In this document: positions 28,247 to 37,146 of the stretch, in pieces
Layout of the letters: each line of letters opens with the position of its first letter
How positions within the stretch are numbered: position 1 is the first letter of the stretch
Source: [Eubacterium] hominis
Lineage (GTDB): Bacteria; Bacillota_I; Bacilli_A; Erysipelotrichales; Erysipelotrichaceae
Assembly (NCBI GenBank): GCA_014337235.1
Contig: CP060636.1
Location: 1,327,385 to 1,391,384, forward strand
DNA length: 64,000 nt
Reading direction: 5' to 3'
Made by a program: the position numbers and the translations under genes
The notes under the pieces: generated by a model
What the model was told of the DNA's origin: nothing
Database searches by the model: none
What the model saw: only the letters and a program-made list of their open reading frames with translations

Positions 28247-29590
28247 ATGATGTATAGAAAATTTTATGAATATATGATGCAGTGGAAACAAGATAAGAAT
28301 AAAAAAGCATTATACATTAATGGAGCCAGGCAGATAGGGAAAACGACGTTAATACGTGAATTCGGTAAAAAAAATTATAAAAAGTTCTTAGAAATTAATT
28401 TTATAACTACACCTTCAGCTAAAACAATCTTTGAAGGAGATTTGTCTGCGGATTTGTTGATCACAAAACTCACAGCTTATTTTAAAACAGAATTGATACC
28501 CCATGATACATTGATTTTTTTCGACGAAATTCAGGAATGTATGGAAGTAAGAACAGCCATTAAATTTTTAGTGGAAGATCGAAGATTTGATTATATAGAA
28601 TCTGGATCATTATTGGGAGTAACCTATCAAAATGTTAAATCCTTACCAGTTGGTTATGAAGATCCGCATACGATGTATCCAATGGATTTTGAAGAATTTG
28701 CGATTGCAATGGGAATCCAACAAAGCACATTGAATATATTAAAGGAAGCATACATAAATAGGAAACCAGTGGATGATTTTATTCATAAAGAAATGATGAA
28801 ATTATTTAAATTTTACTGTGTTGTAGGGGGAATGCCAGCTGTTGTACAAGCATTTATTCAAACAAAAGATATGGGAAAAGTTATCAATGAACAGAAAGGT
28901 ATTTTAGAATTATACCGAAAAGATGTTCAAAAATACGCTGAAAAAGGGAAAGATAAAATACAAATGATATTTGATGCAATTCCCGCTGAATTGAATAATA
29001 AAAATAAACGATTCATCTTAAGTGATTTAAAAAAGAGCGCAAGAAGTGAGCGATATGAATCTTGCTTCAACTGGTTAAATGATGCTGGAGTAACACTGCC
29101 ATGTTATAACTTACAGGAATTAAAGCAACCAGTTGCGATAAATCTTTCTAGAAATTTATTTAAATTATTTTTAAATGATACAGGACTTCTATGTGCAATG
29201 TCCTCATCAAATATACAATATATGATTATATCTGATGATTTAGATGTCAATGAAGGCAGTATCATGGAAAATATGTTTGCGACTCAACTTGTAAGTAATG
29301 GTTATAAAATCTATTATTATGATAAGAAAAAATTTGGAGAGCTTGATTTTGTGATTGAATCAGAAAATAAATTACAGCCAATCGAAATTAAATCTGGGAA
29401 CAATTATAAAAAACATCCTGCACTAAATCATGTAATCGAAATGAAAGATGACCAGATGAAAAAGCCAATCGTATTTTGCATAGGGAATATCGAAGAAACA
29501 GAAGATTTGATATATATTCCTTTGTATATGGTTATGTTTTTGACAGAGCCTGTTTCTTTAGGCAAAATAGACTTCACGTTACATATTTAA
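28247..29590 (+). CDS. AAA ATPase with DUF4143 domain, 447 aa
   Basis: Walker A GARQIGKTT (residues 26-34), Walker B LIFFDEIQE (89-97) and an arginine-bearing AAA_14 core, followed by a DUF4143 tail with GELDFVIE and PIEIKSG (about 364-385), a PD-(D/E)XK-like nuclease fold. The start at ATG 28247 or 28250 follows AAAGGATG. The open frame extends upstream to TTG 28103 through the repeat array, but that extension has no ribosome site. Members are widespread in gut bacteria and archaea and have no settled function; ATP-driven DNA handling is likely. The promoter lies inside the repeat array. Confidence 0.9.
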   Translation: MMYRKFYEYMMQWKQDKNKKALYINGARQIGKTTLIREFGKKNYKKFLEINFITTPSAKTIFEGDLSADLLITKLTAYFKTELIPHDTLIFFDEIQECMEVRTAIKFLVEDRRFDYIESGSLLGVTYQNVKSLPVGYEDPHTMYPMDFEEFAIAMGIQQSTLNILKEAYINRKPVDDFIHKEMMKLFKFYCVVGGMPAVVQAFIQTKDMGKVINEQKGILELYRKDVQKYAEKGKDKIQMIFDAIPAELNNKNKRFILSDLKKSARSERYESCFNWLNDAGVTLPCYNLQELKQPVAINLSRNLFKLFLNDTGLLCAMSSSNIQYMIISDDLDVNEGSIMENMFATQLVSNGYKIYYYDKKKFGELDFVIESENKLQPIEIKSGNNYKKHPALNHVIEMKDDQMKKPIVFCIGNIEETEDLIYIPLYMVMFLTEPVSLGKIDFTLHI

Positions 29591-29614
29591 AAAAGTAGAA
29601 ATCATTCTACTTTT
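29591..29614. terminator. Bidirectional terminator
   Basis: AAAAGTAGAA (29591-29600) pairs perfectly with TTCTACTTTT (29605-29614) around ATCA. It serves the ATPase gene and the minus-strand XRE gene whose stop codon lies in its right arm. Confidence 0.9.
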
Positions 29615-29825
29615 CTTTTGGTTTATCAAATATAAAGATATCCTCAATAGGTACTTTCACAACTCTAGATATATCAATCGCAAGCTTTAAAGAAGGATTA
29701 TATTGTGCTTTTTCAAGGCGCATGATTGTTTCTCTTCTTACACCGACTTTATTTGCTAATTGCTCCTGCGTCAATCCTTGTGCGATTCGATATAGCTTTA
29801 ATTTACATTGAAACTGCTCATCCAT
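29607..29825 (-). CDS. XRE-family regulator, 72 aa
   Basis: A minimal Cro/CI helix-turn-helix (GLTQEQLANKVGVRRETIMRLE), ending in PIEDIFIF, typical of the YvaO/YozG class. AAGAGGAT lies in the end of the gene upstream. It starts three bases after the stop of the DUF3796 membrane gene; this pairing is common, and the two probably form one operon with the membrane protein controlling the regulator. Confidence 0.9.
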   Translation of the reverse strand: MDEQFQCKLKLYRIAQGLTQEQLANKVGVRRETIMRLEKAQYNPSLKLAIDISRVVKVPIEDIFIFDKPKEK

Positions 29826-29828
29826 AGC

Positions 29829-30467
29829 TTAATCCTCTTTTTCCAAGCGATATAAATAATATTTATCCAAAAATAATACAAGGGCATAAATTAAGGATAT
29901 AGATATTAACATAAAAATAGCACACCATTCCAGGTTCTTTGATAACATCCCCATACCAATACCCCATATTACAATAAATAAGAGCGCAAATCCTGTTTTA
30001 TAAGCTTTGATAGATGCAGTTTTTACGTTTTGTTCAAATAGTTCATCTCTTAATGTATTTGATAGTTTTCCATCATAATAAAACCCGAAAAAGCCAAAAA
30101 AGATAAAGAATATAAATGGATATATGATGCCTGCGCTGTTATAGGTCCAAAAACCTGCAAAGCCAAAGAATCCGAAAAATCCTAAGAAACCTAAATAAGG
30201 AGATAATTTCTTTGTGTGCGTGGTATCTACAGGTTTTCTCATATTGTATTTTATAATAAAGATGGTCATATAGATTATATAGATAATGAGCAAAATGCCA
30301 GATAATACCATTGGCGTGTCCTTTATATGAAAGGTATAGGTAGAAAAATCCATAGGCTCTACTAATCGACCATGATTATATAAAACTGCATATATAGACG
30401 ATAAAACCAACAGCAATAGACATACTATTCCCATATAGATGAGATGTTTTACTTTACGTTTATTCAT
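29829..30467 (-). CDS. DUF3796-like membrane protein, 212 aa
   Basis: Hydrophobic segments at about 8-28, 53-73, 88-105, 112-130, 155-175 and 180-200. The stretch LGFLGFFGFFGFAGFW followed by YDGKLSNTLRDE is the signature of DUF3796. The family is usually paired with a small XRE regulator, as here. Function unknown. Confidence 0.88.
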   Translation of the reverse strand: MNKRKVKHLIYMGIVCLLLLVLSSIYAVLYNHGRLVEPMDFSTYTFHIKDTPMVLSGILLIIYIIYMTIFIIKYNMRKPVDTTHTKKLSPYLGFLGFFGFFGFAGFWTYNSAGIIYPFIFFIFFGFFGFYYDGKLSNTLRDELFEQNVKTASIKAYKTGFALLFIVIWGIGMGMLSKNLEWCAIFMLISISLIYALVLFLDKYYLYRLEKED

Positions 30468-30965
30468 AATATTCCTCCAGTAGGTAGTGATGTATTTATC
30501 ACTTTATGATATAAATATATCACATTTTAAATTTTTAAACAATAAAAAAGTGACAAATATATCTCATTAATTTTATAACTATATTTAATTAGAAATACGT
30601 ATGAGTATTGTAAATATTTTAATACATTGTAATAATAATTTAAAAAGTAATAAATTAATAAAATATGGCTTAAATTTAACAATTCTAACAATAATCCATT
30701 TCTAATAGAAAATAATGAAAATCATTAAAAATCGTTGACGATAATTTCAGGTCTTGCTTTTATAATTTTAAACGCACTCTTAGTTAAAAAAAGTATCTAA
30801 AAATGATATCCTCAATATCATAAAATTGCGATAGTTTTTGAGATAAGGAAGAATTCTGTATAATTCTTGTGAAAATCTTATCAAAAAGTTAAAAACAGAG
30901 AACAAAACAGTTTCTAAAACTTGCAAATAGTGTTATATTATTAGGGTAAACAGGAGGTATATATT
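30468..30965 (+). promoter_or_regulatory. Long leader region upstream of gpmI
   Basis: No gene is seen in these 498 very AT-rich bases. Items present: a sequence AATAATGAAAATCATTAAA (30711-30729) that matches the Fur-box consensus at 15 of 19 positions by my count; TTGACG (30735-30740) with TATAAT (30761-30766) at a wide 20-base spacing; a hairpin ATGATAT (30803-30809) / ATATCAT (30815-30821); TTTTTG (30835-30840) with TATAAT (30859-30864) at 18 bases; and an extended -10 TGTTATATT (30931-30939) close to the gene. Which promoter drives gpmI cannot be told from sequence. Confidence 0.45.
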
Positions 30966-32540
30966 ATGAGTAAAAGACCAGTTGTATTGGTAGTCATGGA
31001 CGGAATTGGTATCAGTGATAACGAATTCGGTAACGCCGTGAAAGCTGCATACAAACCAACATTAGACGAATTATGGGGAACTTGCCCACACACAGAAATT
31101 AAAGCACACGGATTGGCTGTTGGACTTCCAACAGATGGAGATATGGGAAACAGTGAAGTAGGACACAACGCATTAGGATGTGGACAGATCTATTCTCAGG
31201 GCGCAAAACTGGTAAACGAAAATATTGAAACAGGCGAAATCTTCAATACAGATACTTGGAAAGATTTAGTCGCAAATTGTAAAGATGGAAAGATGCACTT
31301 CTTAGGATTATTATCTGATGGAAATGTACACTCTCACATCAATCATTTAAAAGCGCTAATCAAACGTGCAAAAGAAGATGGTGTTAAAGAAGTAAGAATC
31401 CATGCATTATTAGATGGACGTGATGTTCCAGAAACAAGTGCATTGACTTACGTAGATGATATCGAAGCTTATATGGCTGATTTAAATGATGATAACTTCC
31501 ACGCTTGTATCGCAAGTGGTGGTGGTCGTATGACAATCACAATGGATCGTTATGAAGCAAACTGGGCGATGGTAGAACAGGGATGGCATGTACATGTATT
31601 AGGTGAAGGTAGAGAATTCGCCAGTGCAAGAGAAGCTATCGAAACTTATCGTAATGAAACAGGTGTTGTTGACCAGGATCTTCCAGGATTTGTAATCGCA
31701 AAAGATGGCAAACCAGTTGGAACAATCGAAGATGGCGACAGTGTTATTCTGTTCAACTTCAGAGGCGACCGTGCACAGGAAATCTCATTGGCATTCGATA
31801 ATGAAAACTTTGATAAATTTGATCGTGTACGTGTACCAAACGTTATGTATGCTGGTATGTTACAGTACGATGCCGACTTATGCATTCCAAAGAATTTCTT
31901 AACACAGCCACCAAAGATCAAATATACATTGACAGAAGAACTTTGCAAACACAATATCCGTGAATATGCAATCAGTGAAACTCAGAAATACGGACACGTT
32001 ACTTATTTCTGGAACGGAAACCGTAGTGAAAAAGTAAATCCTGCTTTAGAAGACTATGTAGAAATCCAGTCAGATGTTGTACCATTTGAACAGCGTCCTT
32101 GGATGAAAGCAGCTGAAATTACTGATGTATTATGTGCTGCAATCGAATCAGGAAATTATGATTTCTTACGTACTAACTATCCAAATGGAGATATGGTTGG
32201 ACACACAGGAAACTTTGAAGCAACTGTCATTGGTGTAGAAGCAGTAGATTTACAGCTTGCTCGTGTAAAGAAAGCAGTTGATGCAGTCAATGGTATCTTA
32301 ATCGTAACTGCAGACCACGGTAACGCTGATGAAATGTATGAAAAGAAGAAAAAAGAAGATGCGCCTATCAAAGCAAAAACTTCTCATACATTAAATAAAG
32401 TTCCATTCATTATCTATGGTGCTGATGTAGAATTGAAACAGGATGAAAACTTAGGTTTATCAAATGTTGCTGCTACAGTAGCTGACTTATTAGAAGTTGC
32501 ACCAAATGAACACTGGAACGAAAGCATTATTAAGAAATAA
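30966..32540 (+). CDS. gpmI: 2,3-bisphosphoglycerate-independent phosphoglycerate mutase
   Basis: 524 aa, the usual length. The start VVLVVMDGIG supplies metal-binding Asp12, and GDMGNSEVGHN gives the catalytic Ser63 that forms the phosphoserine intermediate. TADHGNADEM near the C-terminus supplies further manganese ligands. It interconverts 3- and 2-phosphoglycerate in glycolysis in the cytosol. CAGGAGG sets ATG 30966. Codon choice is tidier than in neighbouring genes, as expected for high expression. It is a single gene, away from other glycolytic genes. Confidence 0.98.
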   Translation: MSKRPVVLVVMDGIGISDNEFGNAVKAAYKPTLDELWGTCPHTEIKAHGLAVGLPTDGDMGNSEVGHNALGCGQIYSQGAKLVNENIETGEIFNTDTWKDLVANCKDGKMHFLGLLSDGNVHSHINHLKALIKRAKEDGVKEVRIHALLDGRDVPETSALTYVDDIEAYMADLNDDNFHACIASGGGRMTITMDRYEANWAMVEQGWHVHVLGEGREFASAREAIETYRNETGVVDQDLPGFVIAKDGKPVGTIEDGDSVILFNFRGDRAQEISLAFDNENFDKFDRVRVPNVMYAGMLQYDADLCIPKNFLTQPPKIKYTLTEELCKHNIREYAISETQKYGHVTYFWNGNRSEKVNPALEDYVEIQSDVVPFEQRPWMKAAEITDVLCAAIESGNYDFLRTNYPNGDMVGHTGNFEATVIGVEAVDLQLARVKKAVDAVNGILIVTADHGNADEMYEKKKKEDAPIKAKTSHTLNKVPFIIYGADVELKQDENLGLSNVAATVADLLEVAPNEHWNESIIKK

Positions 32541-32551
32541 AAATACATTAA

Positions 32552-32582
32552 GGGTAACGTCTTATGATGTTACTCTTTTTTT
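32552..32582 (+). terminator. Rho-independent terminator
   Basis: GGGTAACGTC (32552-32561) pairs with GATGTTACTC (32566-32575) with two G-T pairs, followed by seven T. It ends gpmI. Confidence 0.9.
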
Positions 32583-32641
32583 ATCATGTTTTAATCATAT
32601 AATTAATAATTTATATATATGTTGCTTAATTTATTTAGATT

Positions 32642-32684
32642 GTTGCGCATGCAACTATTATTTTGTGAAAAATCGTGATATACT
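32642..32684 (+). promoter_or_regulatory. Promoter and dyad upstream of the FUSC exporter
   Basis: TGATATACT (32676-32684) is an extended -10. GTTGC (32642-32646) and GCAAC (32651-32655) form a short dyad just upstream that might bind a regulator. Confidence 0.4.
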
Positions 32685-32716
32685 TAAAAAACAATATGTG
32701 TATTGGAGGAGTTTTA

Positions 32717-34702
32717 TTGAAAAATCGTAAAAAGACAATAGATAAAATAAAAAAACAATTTATACAGGCAGTACCAACAATCGTGTTCTTTCTCTTTTTA
32801 TTCTATACGATTTTAATATTTTTTGGCGTACAATATATGACAATCGTATCTTTTATAACAATTATTTTTAAAATACAATATAACAAATCATTTACTATAA
32901 AAAAGATGCTGAGCATTACAGTACAGTTACTGGTTTTATCAATGCTCGCATTTTTTGCGACACTTCATCCTGCATTATCCGTACTATTAAACTGCATTGT
33001 ACCATTTATTCTGGTTTTTGTTCAGGCTTCCCAGTTTAATCAAAAAGGCTATATGGCAAATATGATGGCATTTGTACTACTACAGCTTCGTCCAGTGGGA
33101 TGGAGTGGCATCTGGCCATTAACAATAGTACTCTGTTATTCTATTCTTGTATTGGCAGTTGCTTTAATTATTGTAGCCTTTACCCATCGACATAAAGATA
33201 GTTATGTATTGATTAAAAAAGCAAATACACAGCTATATGATCTAACGCAGTTGATTCTTCATCATCAAGATCCTGCTCATCAGATACAGGCGATGATTTT
33301 AACACAACAGGCTTTATATAAGGAAGCATATCAAAGTCGTGGTTTAACTTATGTGATTACAAAATCAGGGAAACTGCATTATATGTTTGCCTTGTTGATG
33401 CAAAGAACCATATATTTCTTTGAAAGCCGTTATGAACAGGATATGTTGGAAAAAGAAAATGATTATTCATTATTTGCGACATTTTCTGCTTATACCAAGC
33501 ATCTGTCTAATATATTAAATGATAAAAAAACGTATCAGAAAGAAGGAGAAATACTTTTACAAGAAGCATCATCCAAAGAAGATAATGATATTTGTGCATT
33601 TATACAAAATTTTATGCGATTGTTTATGATTATCCTGGATATACGTGAGGAAGGGAAAGATAATCAGCCAATGAGAGAATGGCGTATGCCACAACATCTG
33701 CATCCTTTAGAACAATTAAAAGCTAAATTTCATCTTGACCGTTTTGAATTTCGTTTTGCTTGTCGTTTAAGCTGTGTTATGGTTATTGGATTTTTATTTT
33801 CCAACCTTACACAATGGAATCATTCTTACTGGCTCCCATTAAATGCGATTGTTTTACTTCAACCTATGTATGAAGAAAGTAACTATCGTTTAAAAACCCG
33901 TTTTATTGGTACGGTTGCTGGAAGTATTGGTGTATATATTTTGCTAAGTATCTTCCCTGGGATTAACGCTCATTTCATCATTGCGACAATCATGGTTACC
34001 TGTATGTATACAGCAACACCAGGTAGTTGGATGCAGGCGATGTTTTCAACCTGTTTTGCCTTGACAATGACCACTATGGCTCTACAACAGGAAATAGCAA
34101 TTGAGTTAAGAATTACTTATGTTGTACTTGCGATTATCCTTGTATTGATTGTGAATCGATTCCTGTTTCCAACCAGTATGACAACGCAGTTTCGTTATAA
34201 TTTACAACGGATGTTCCATATGCAGCACGCCTATCTTATGATTCTTCGTTCTGCACTAGAAAAACAAATTGACTATGGTGTGATCTGTGATGCCTTAACC
34301 AGCTATCATATGGTATATGCACAACTGCATCAGCATGTTTCTAAATTAGATGGTGAGGAAAAAGCTTTTTATCAAGATATCCTTTTAATCTTTTGGCGCA
34401 TGGCTGCGGAAATGGAACAGTTGTTGTTCCTTGTGAATCAACAACGTATCGGTGTTGATAATCAAAGAGAATTATGGAATTATATTAAAGTCAATCATTA
34501 TGTACTCCAGCATATCCAGATGATGATGAATTTAGGAGAGGTCAATTTGATTGATGTAAAAGATATAGTTTATAAACGAAAAATTGAGGGAGAACCTTCT
34601 TTATCTCTAGCAATGGAACAATATGCAAAACATATATCTAGGCTTTATTACAGGACTTTTACGTATTACAAAGATAAAAATAAACGAATTACTACAGAAT
34701 AA
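32717..34702 (+). CDS. FUSC-family membrane protein (aromatic acid/fusaric acid exporter type), 661 aa
   Basis: Two membrane blocks (about 10-165 and 370-490) separated by a long soluble helical region, the layout of the FUSC/AaeB/YccS superfamily. The second block starts FRFACRLSCVMVIGFLFSNL and contains YWLPLNAIVLLQP, a family hallmark. The start is TTG 32717, chosen because GGAGGA (32705-32710) precedes it; no ATG is suitable. Likely exports aromatic or other organic acids. It is a single gene. Confidence 0.85.
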   Translation: MKNRKKTIDKIKKQFIQAVPTIVFFLFLFYTILIFFGVQYMTIVSFITIIFKIQYNKSFTIKKMLSITVQLLVLSMLAFFATLHPALSVLLNCIVPFILVFVQASQFNQKGYMANMMAFVLLQLRPVGWSGIWPLTIVLCYSILVLAVALIIVAFTHRHKDSYVLIKKANTQLYDLTQLILHHQDPAHQIQAMILTQQALYKEAYQSRGLTYVITKSGKLHYMFALLMQRTIYFFESRYEQDMLEKENDYSLFATFSAYTKHLSNILNDKKTYQKEGEILLQEASSKEDNDICAFIQNFMRLFMIILDIREEGKDNQPMREWRMPQHLHPLEQLKAKFHLDRFEFRFACRLSCVMVIGFLFSNLTQWNHSYWLPLNAIVLLQPMYEESNYRLKTRFIGTVAGSIGVYILLSIFPGINAHFIIATIMVTCMYTATPGSWMQAMFSTCFALTMTTMALQQEIAIELRITYVVLAIILVLIVNRFLFPTSMTTQFRYNLQRMFHMQHAYLMILRSALEKQIDYGVICDALTSYHMVYAQLHQHVSKLDGEEKAFYQDILLIFWRMAAEMEQLLFLVNQQRIGVDNQRELWNYIKVNHYVLQHIQMMMNLGEVNLIDVKDIVYKRKIEGEPSLSLAMEQYAKHISRLYYRTFTYYKDKNKRITTE

Positions 34703-34792
34703 AAACATCTTTATTGGGAATACTTTAAAAAACATATGCAAGCATGTACGAAACATGTTAAACTAATATCAGAGGTTGAAAGGAGCATATTT

Positions 34793-35227
34793 ATGAAGTA
34801 TGAAATAAGGAGAGTTACAGAAAATGATTATTTGGATATTCATGCATTAAATCAACAGTTAGGCTACGAATATGATAAAGATAAAGTAAAAGAGCGCATA
34901 TCTAATCTGTTAGATGCAGGTACAGATATCATTACAGTTCTGGAAGTAGAGGGAAAAGTAGTTGGATATATTCATGGTATTCCATATAATACATTATACA
35001 CTGATAATCTGATTAATATGGTAGCGATTGTTTTCTCAAATTCAGTAGAAATAGACGCAAAGGCCAAAGGGGAATTATTCTTTGAGTTTGAAAAGCGTGT
35101 AAAGAAAAATGGATATCATGGTATTCGTTTAACAGCTGATGTGGAACGTGATTTATTACATGAATTCCTTGTATCAAATGGATTTGAAAACAAACGTGAT
35201 TTAAAACACTATATCAAATATTTCTAA
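34793..35227 (+). CDS. GNAT family N-acetyltransferase, 144 aa
   Basis: IRRVTENDYLDIHALNQQLG at the start, VVGYIHGI near residue 60 and a C-terminal DLLHEFLVSNGFENKRD are the usual GNAT elements. The acetyl-CoA loop is weak: the expected R/Q-x2-G-x-G/A is replaced by DAKAKGELFF, so binding may be altered. AAAGGAG sets ATG 34793. Substrate unknown; single gene with its own terminator. Confidence 0.82.
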   Translation: MKYEIRRVTENDYLDIHALNQQLGYEYDKDKVKERISNLLDAGTDIITVLEVEGKVVGYIHGIPYNTLYTDNLINMVAIVFSNSVEIDAKAKGELFFEFEKRVKKNGYHGIRLTADVERDLLHEFLVSNGFENKRDLKHYIKYF

Positions 35228-35246
35228 AAGATTAGTAATTAAGAAA

Positions 35247-35288
35247 ACCATCCTTCATGATTATTTACATAAATGGATGGTCTTTTTT
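35247..35288 (+). terminator. Rho-independent terminator
   Basis: ACCATCC (35247-35253) pairs with GGATGGT (35275-35281), then C and a T run. Ends the GNAT gene. Confidence 0.8.
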
Positions 35289-35340
35289 ATAGGATAAAGA
35301 TACGATGTGTTTTAATATATATCTCTATCCGTTATATACA

Positions 35341-35374
35341 CCAAAAAGATAGGCAATTTTGCCTATCTTTTTGG
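35341..35374. terminator. Strong palindromic terminator of the DUF2461 operon
   Basis: A 34-base palindromic hairpin: CCAAAAAGATAGGCAA (35341-35356) pairs with TTGCCTATCTTTTTGG (35359-35374). The T run lies inside the arm. It begins two bases after the stop codon of the minus-strand DUF2461 gene. Confidence 0.9.
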
Positions 35375-35376
35375 AA

Positions 35377-36060
35377 TCATCGTGTTGGCATTTTAAAATC
35401 AATTAGTGCCTTATTGATAAAATCATTAAATGGTTTGACAGCACGGTACATTTCGATAAGGTTATCAAACATATCTCCTTTTAATAAATCAACATCTTCT
35501 AAATGGTATTCAACAAACCAATTTTTATATTTTATATATTCAATATAAGGAAAATCAGGATCGTATCCCTTTGGTGGCCGTTTTAATTTTGCGCCAAGTA
35601 ATTGAAAGTAAGCTGAAAACCGATTATTTGAAAGAATATTTTCAAATTCTTTTGCATGTTGAATTAGATAATTACGCATCATGTTTGTTGCATCACGAAA
35701 CATATCCGCAAACAAGCCGCCGCCAATAATAGAGTTTCCATCAGGTTCTATATAAATGAAGAAGCCTACAGGAATGGGCAGTTTTCCTTTTTGGGATATG
35801 TGAGCACGAAAAGCTGGTCGATAAGGTGATTTATCATTTGAAAATCGTGTATCTCTGACCAATGAAAAAATCAAATCTTTTGGTTGAAATTGTAATATAT
35901 TTGGTTCATCTTTTGAAATGATAATCATCAAATCCTGTACAAGATTTTCAAATTCCTTCATTGCTTCCATTTTCTCTTTTTTATGCGCATGGTACCATTC
36001 TCGATTGTTATTTGCTTTTAAGTCAGATAGATAATGTAAGATTATTTGTAAATCAGCCAT
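35377..36060 (-). CDS. DUF2461 family protein, 227 aa
   Basis: NNREWYHAHKKE (about 17-28), LVRDTRFSNDKSPYRPAFRA (near 67-86) and GGGLFADM are the three signatures of DUF2461 (TIGR02453). The function of this soluble family is unknown. Its ATG overlaps the stop codon of the ECF sigma gene by one base (TAATG), so the two are translationally coupled. Confidence 0.93.
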   Translation of the reverse strand: MADLQIILHYLSDLKANNNREWYHAHKKEKMEAMKEFENLVQDLMIIISKDEPNILQFQPKDLIFSLVRDTRFSNDKSPYRPAFRAHISQKGKLPIPVGFFIYIEPDGNSIIGGGLFADMFRDATNMMRNYLIQHAKEFENILSNNRFSAYFQLLGAKLKRPPKGYDPDFPYIEYIKYKNWFVEYHLEDVDLLKGDMFDNLIEMYRAVKPFNDFINKALIDFKMPTR

Positions 36061-36923
36061 TAGGATATCACCTCATCTTTATCATAAGATTGTATTACTT
36101 TCATATCATCTGACTCAAGAAGATTTTTCATGAATGCCTCGACAGATATAGGGGGTTCATAATTAGGTAAATCTTCAAAGACAGGTACTTGTTTATCGAT
36201 CTCTACCATATGATTGGTAACATCTGTTAATAATTGTTCATTCAAAGGCTGAAGTGTATTAAATTCCAAATGATTAGGGTGTAATCGATGACTTGCAATA
36301 GCATAGCTGACTCTTTTTTTACAATCACAATAACCAGTTTTCGTTAGTCCACAGTTTTCACCTAAGAACTTGGTCATTTTTTTCTTAGCACGTGAAAGTT
36401 TCTGGCGATAGTTATCAGGACTCATATCCAATAACTCTCCAGCAATTTTACTATCTAAATGGAACATCGTTCCTAAGATAAAGATACATCTGGTCTGTGG
36501 ATCAAAGCATTGCAGCATGACATTTGTACATGACATACGAAGCTCCCATGCCAACTCATCTTCATCTATACCTTGCAACAAGGCTTCATTTTTTTCCATA
36601 AAACCATTTTTGGTATCCTGTTCATAAAATTCAAAAGATAATGAGTGCTGAGCAAAGATGGATTTTTTATAATTAATTAAATAATTCACAGATAAACGAT
36701 AAACCCAGGTAGTAAATGCTGATTCTTGGTGGAAACTGTCTAGTCGTGTCATAATACGTATTAGAATATCCTGTGTCGCATCTTGTGCATCGTGTACATT
36801 GCCAAGCATCCTCAATGACAAGTTAAATATAAAATTTTTTACCTCTATTAAAAGGGTTTCCAATGCCTGAGAATCACCTTCCAATGCAGCTTCTACATAC
36901 TTATTTTGTTCAATTTTATTCAT
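36060..36923 (-). CDS. ECF-type sigma-70 family factor with C-terminal extension, 287 aa
   Basis: Region 2 is seen at about residues 25-95 (RMLGNVHDAQDATQDILIRI, FTTWVYRLSVNYLINYKK) and region 4 at about 135-190 (FHLDSKIAGELLDMSPDNYRQKLSRAKKKM). A further 100 residues follow, with CDCKKR and a run of acidic sequence; ordinary ECF factors end after region 4, so this is an extended type. No anti-sigma gene is present; the extension may replace it. A 7-7-7 inverted repeat lies just upstream (36976-36996). It is co-translated with DUF2461 protein. Confidence 0.88.
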   Translation of the reverse strand: MNKIEQNKYVEAALEGDSQALETLLIEVKNFIFNLSLRMLGNVHDAQDATQDILIRIMTRLDSFHQESAFTTWVYRLSVNYLINYKKSIFAQHSLSFEFYEQDTKNGFMEKNEALLQGIDEDELAWELRMSCTNVMLQCFDPQTRCIFILGTMFHLDSKIAGELLDMSPDNYRQKLSRAKKKMTKFLGENCGLTKTGYCDCKKRVSYAIASHRLHPNHLEFNTLQPLNEQLLTDVTNHMVEIDKQVPVFEDLPNYEPPISVEAFMKNLLESDDMKVIQSYDKDEVIS

Positions 36924-36975
36924 AAAAACTATCCTCCTGTTTTTCTTTCTATAAATTAGACAATTCTTTTCCTTC

Positions 36976-36996
36976 TTTGTGACAGCATATCACAAA
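36976..36996. promoter_or_regulatory. Inverted repeat between divergent sigma factor and YhgE genes
   Basis: TTTGTGA (36976-36982) and TCACAAA (36990-36996) form a perfect dyad with a 7-base spacer, 53 bases upstream of the sigma-factor start. The half-site resembles a CRP site, but the spacing is one base too long. Confidence 0.5.
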
Positions 36997-37090
36997 AAAT
37001 TTTCTATGACATACAATATAAAGTATTTTTATAATTTCATCATCGATCGTTATGAAACCGCATACTTAGACAAAGCTAGCATTTTGTACA

Positions 37091-37118
37091 TTGTTTGTGA
37101 TGAATACAAGATTATAAT
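37091..37118 (+). promoter_or_regulatory. Promoter of the YhgE/Pip gene
   Basis: TTGTTT (37091-37096), 16 bases, TATAAT (37113-37118), 28 bases before the start codon. Confidence 0.55.
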
Positions 37119-37146
37119 GTATGTCATTGATAGAAAGAAGGATACG

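Noticed and set aside
36976-36996. CRP/CAP binding site
   Set aside because: Half-sites TGTGA/TCACA are present, but the spacer is seven, not six, and CRP-type activation is not expected in this lineage. Kept only as an unnamed dyad.
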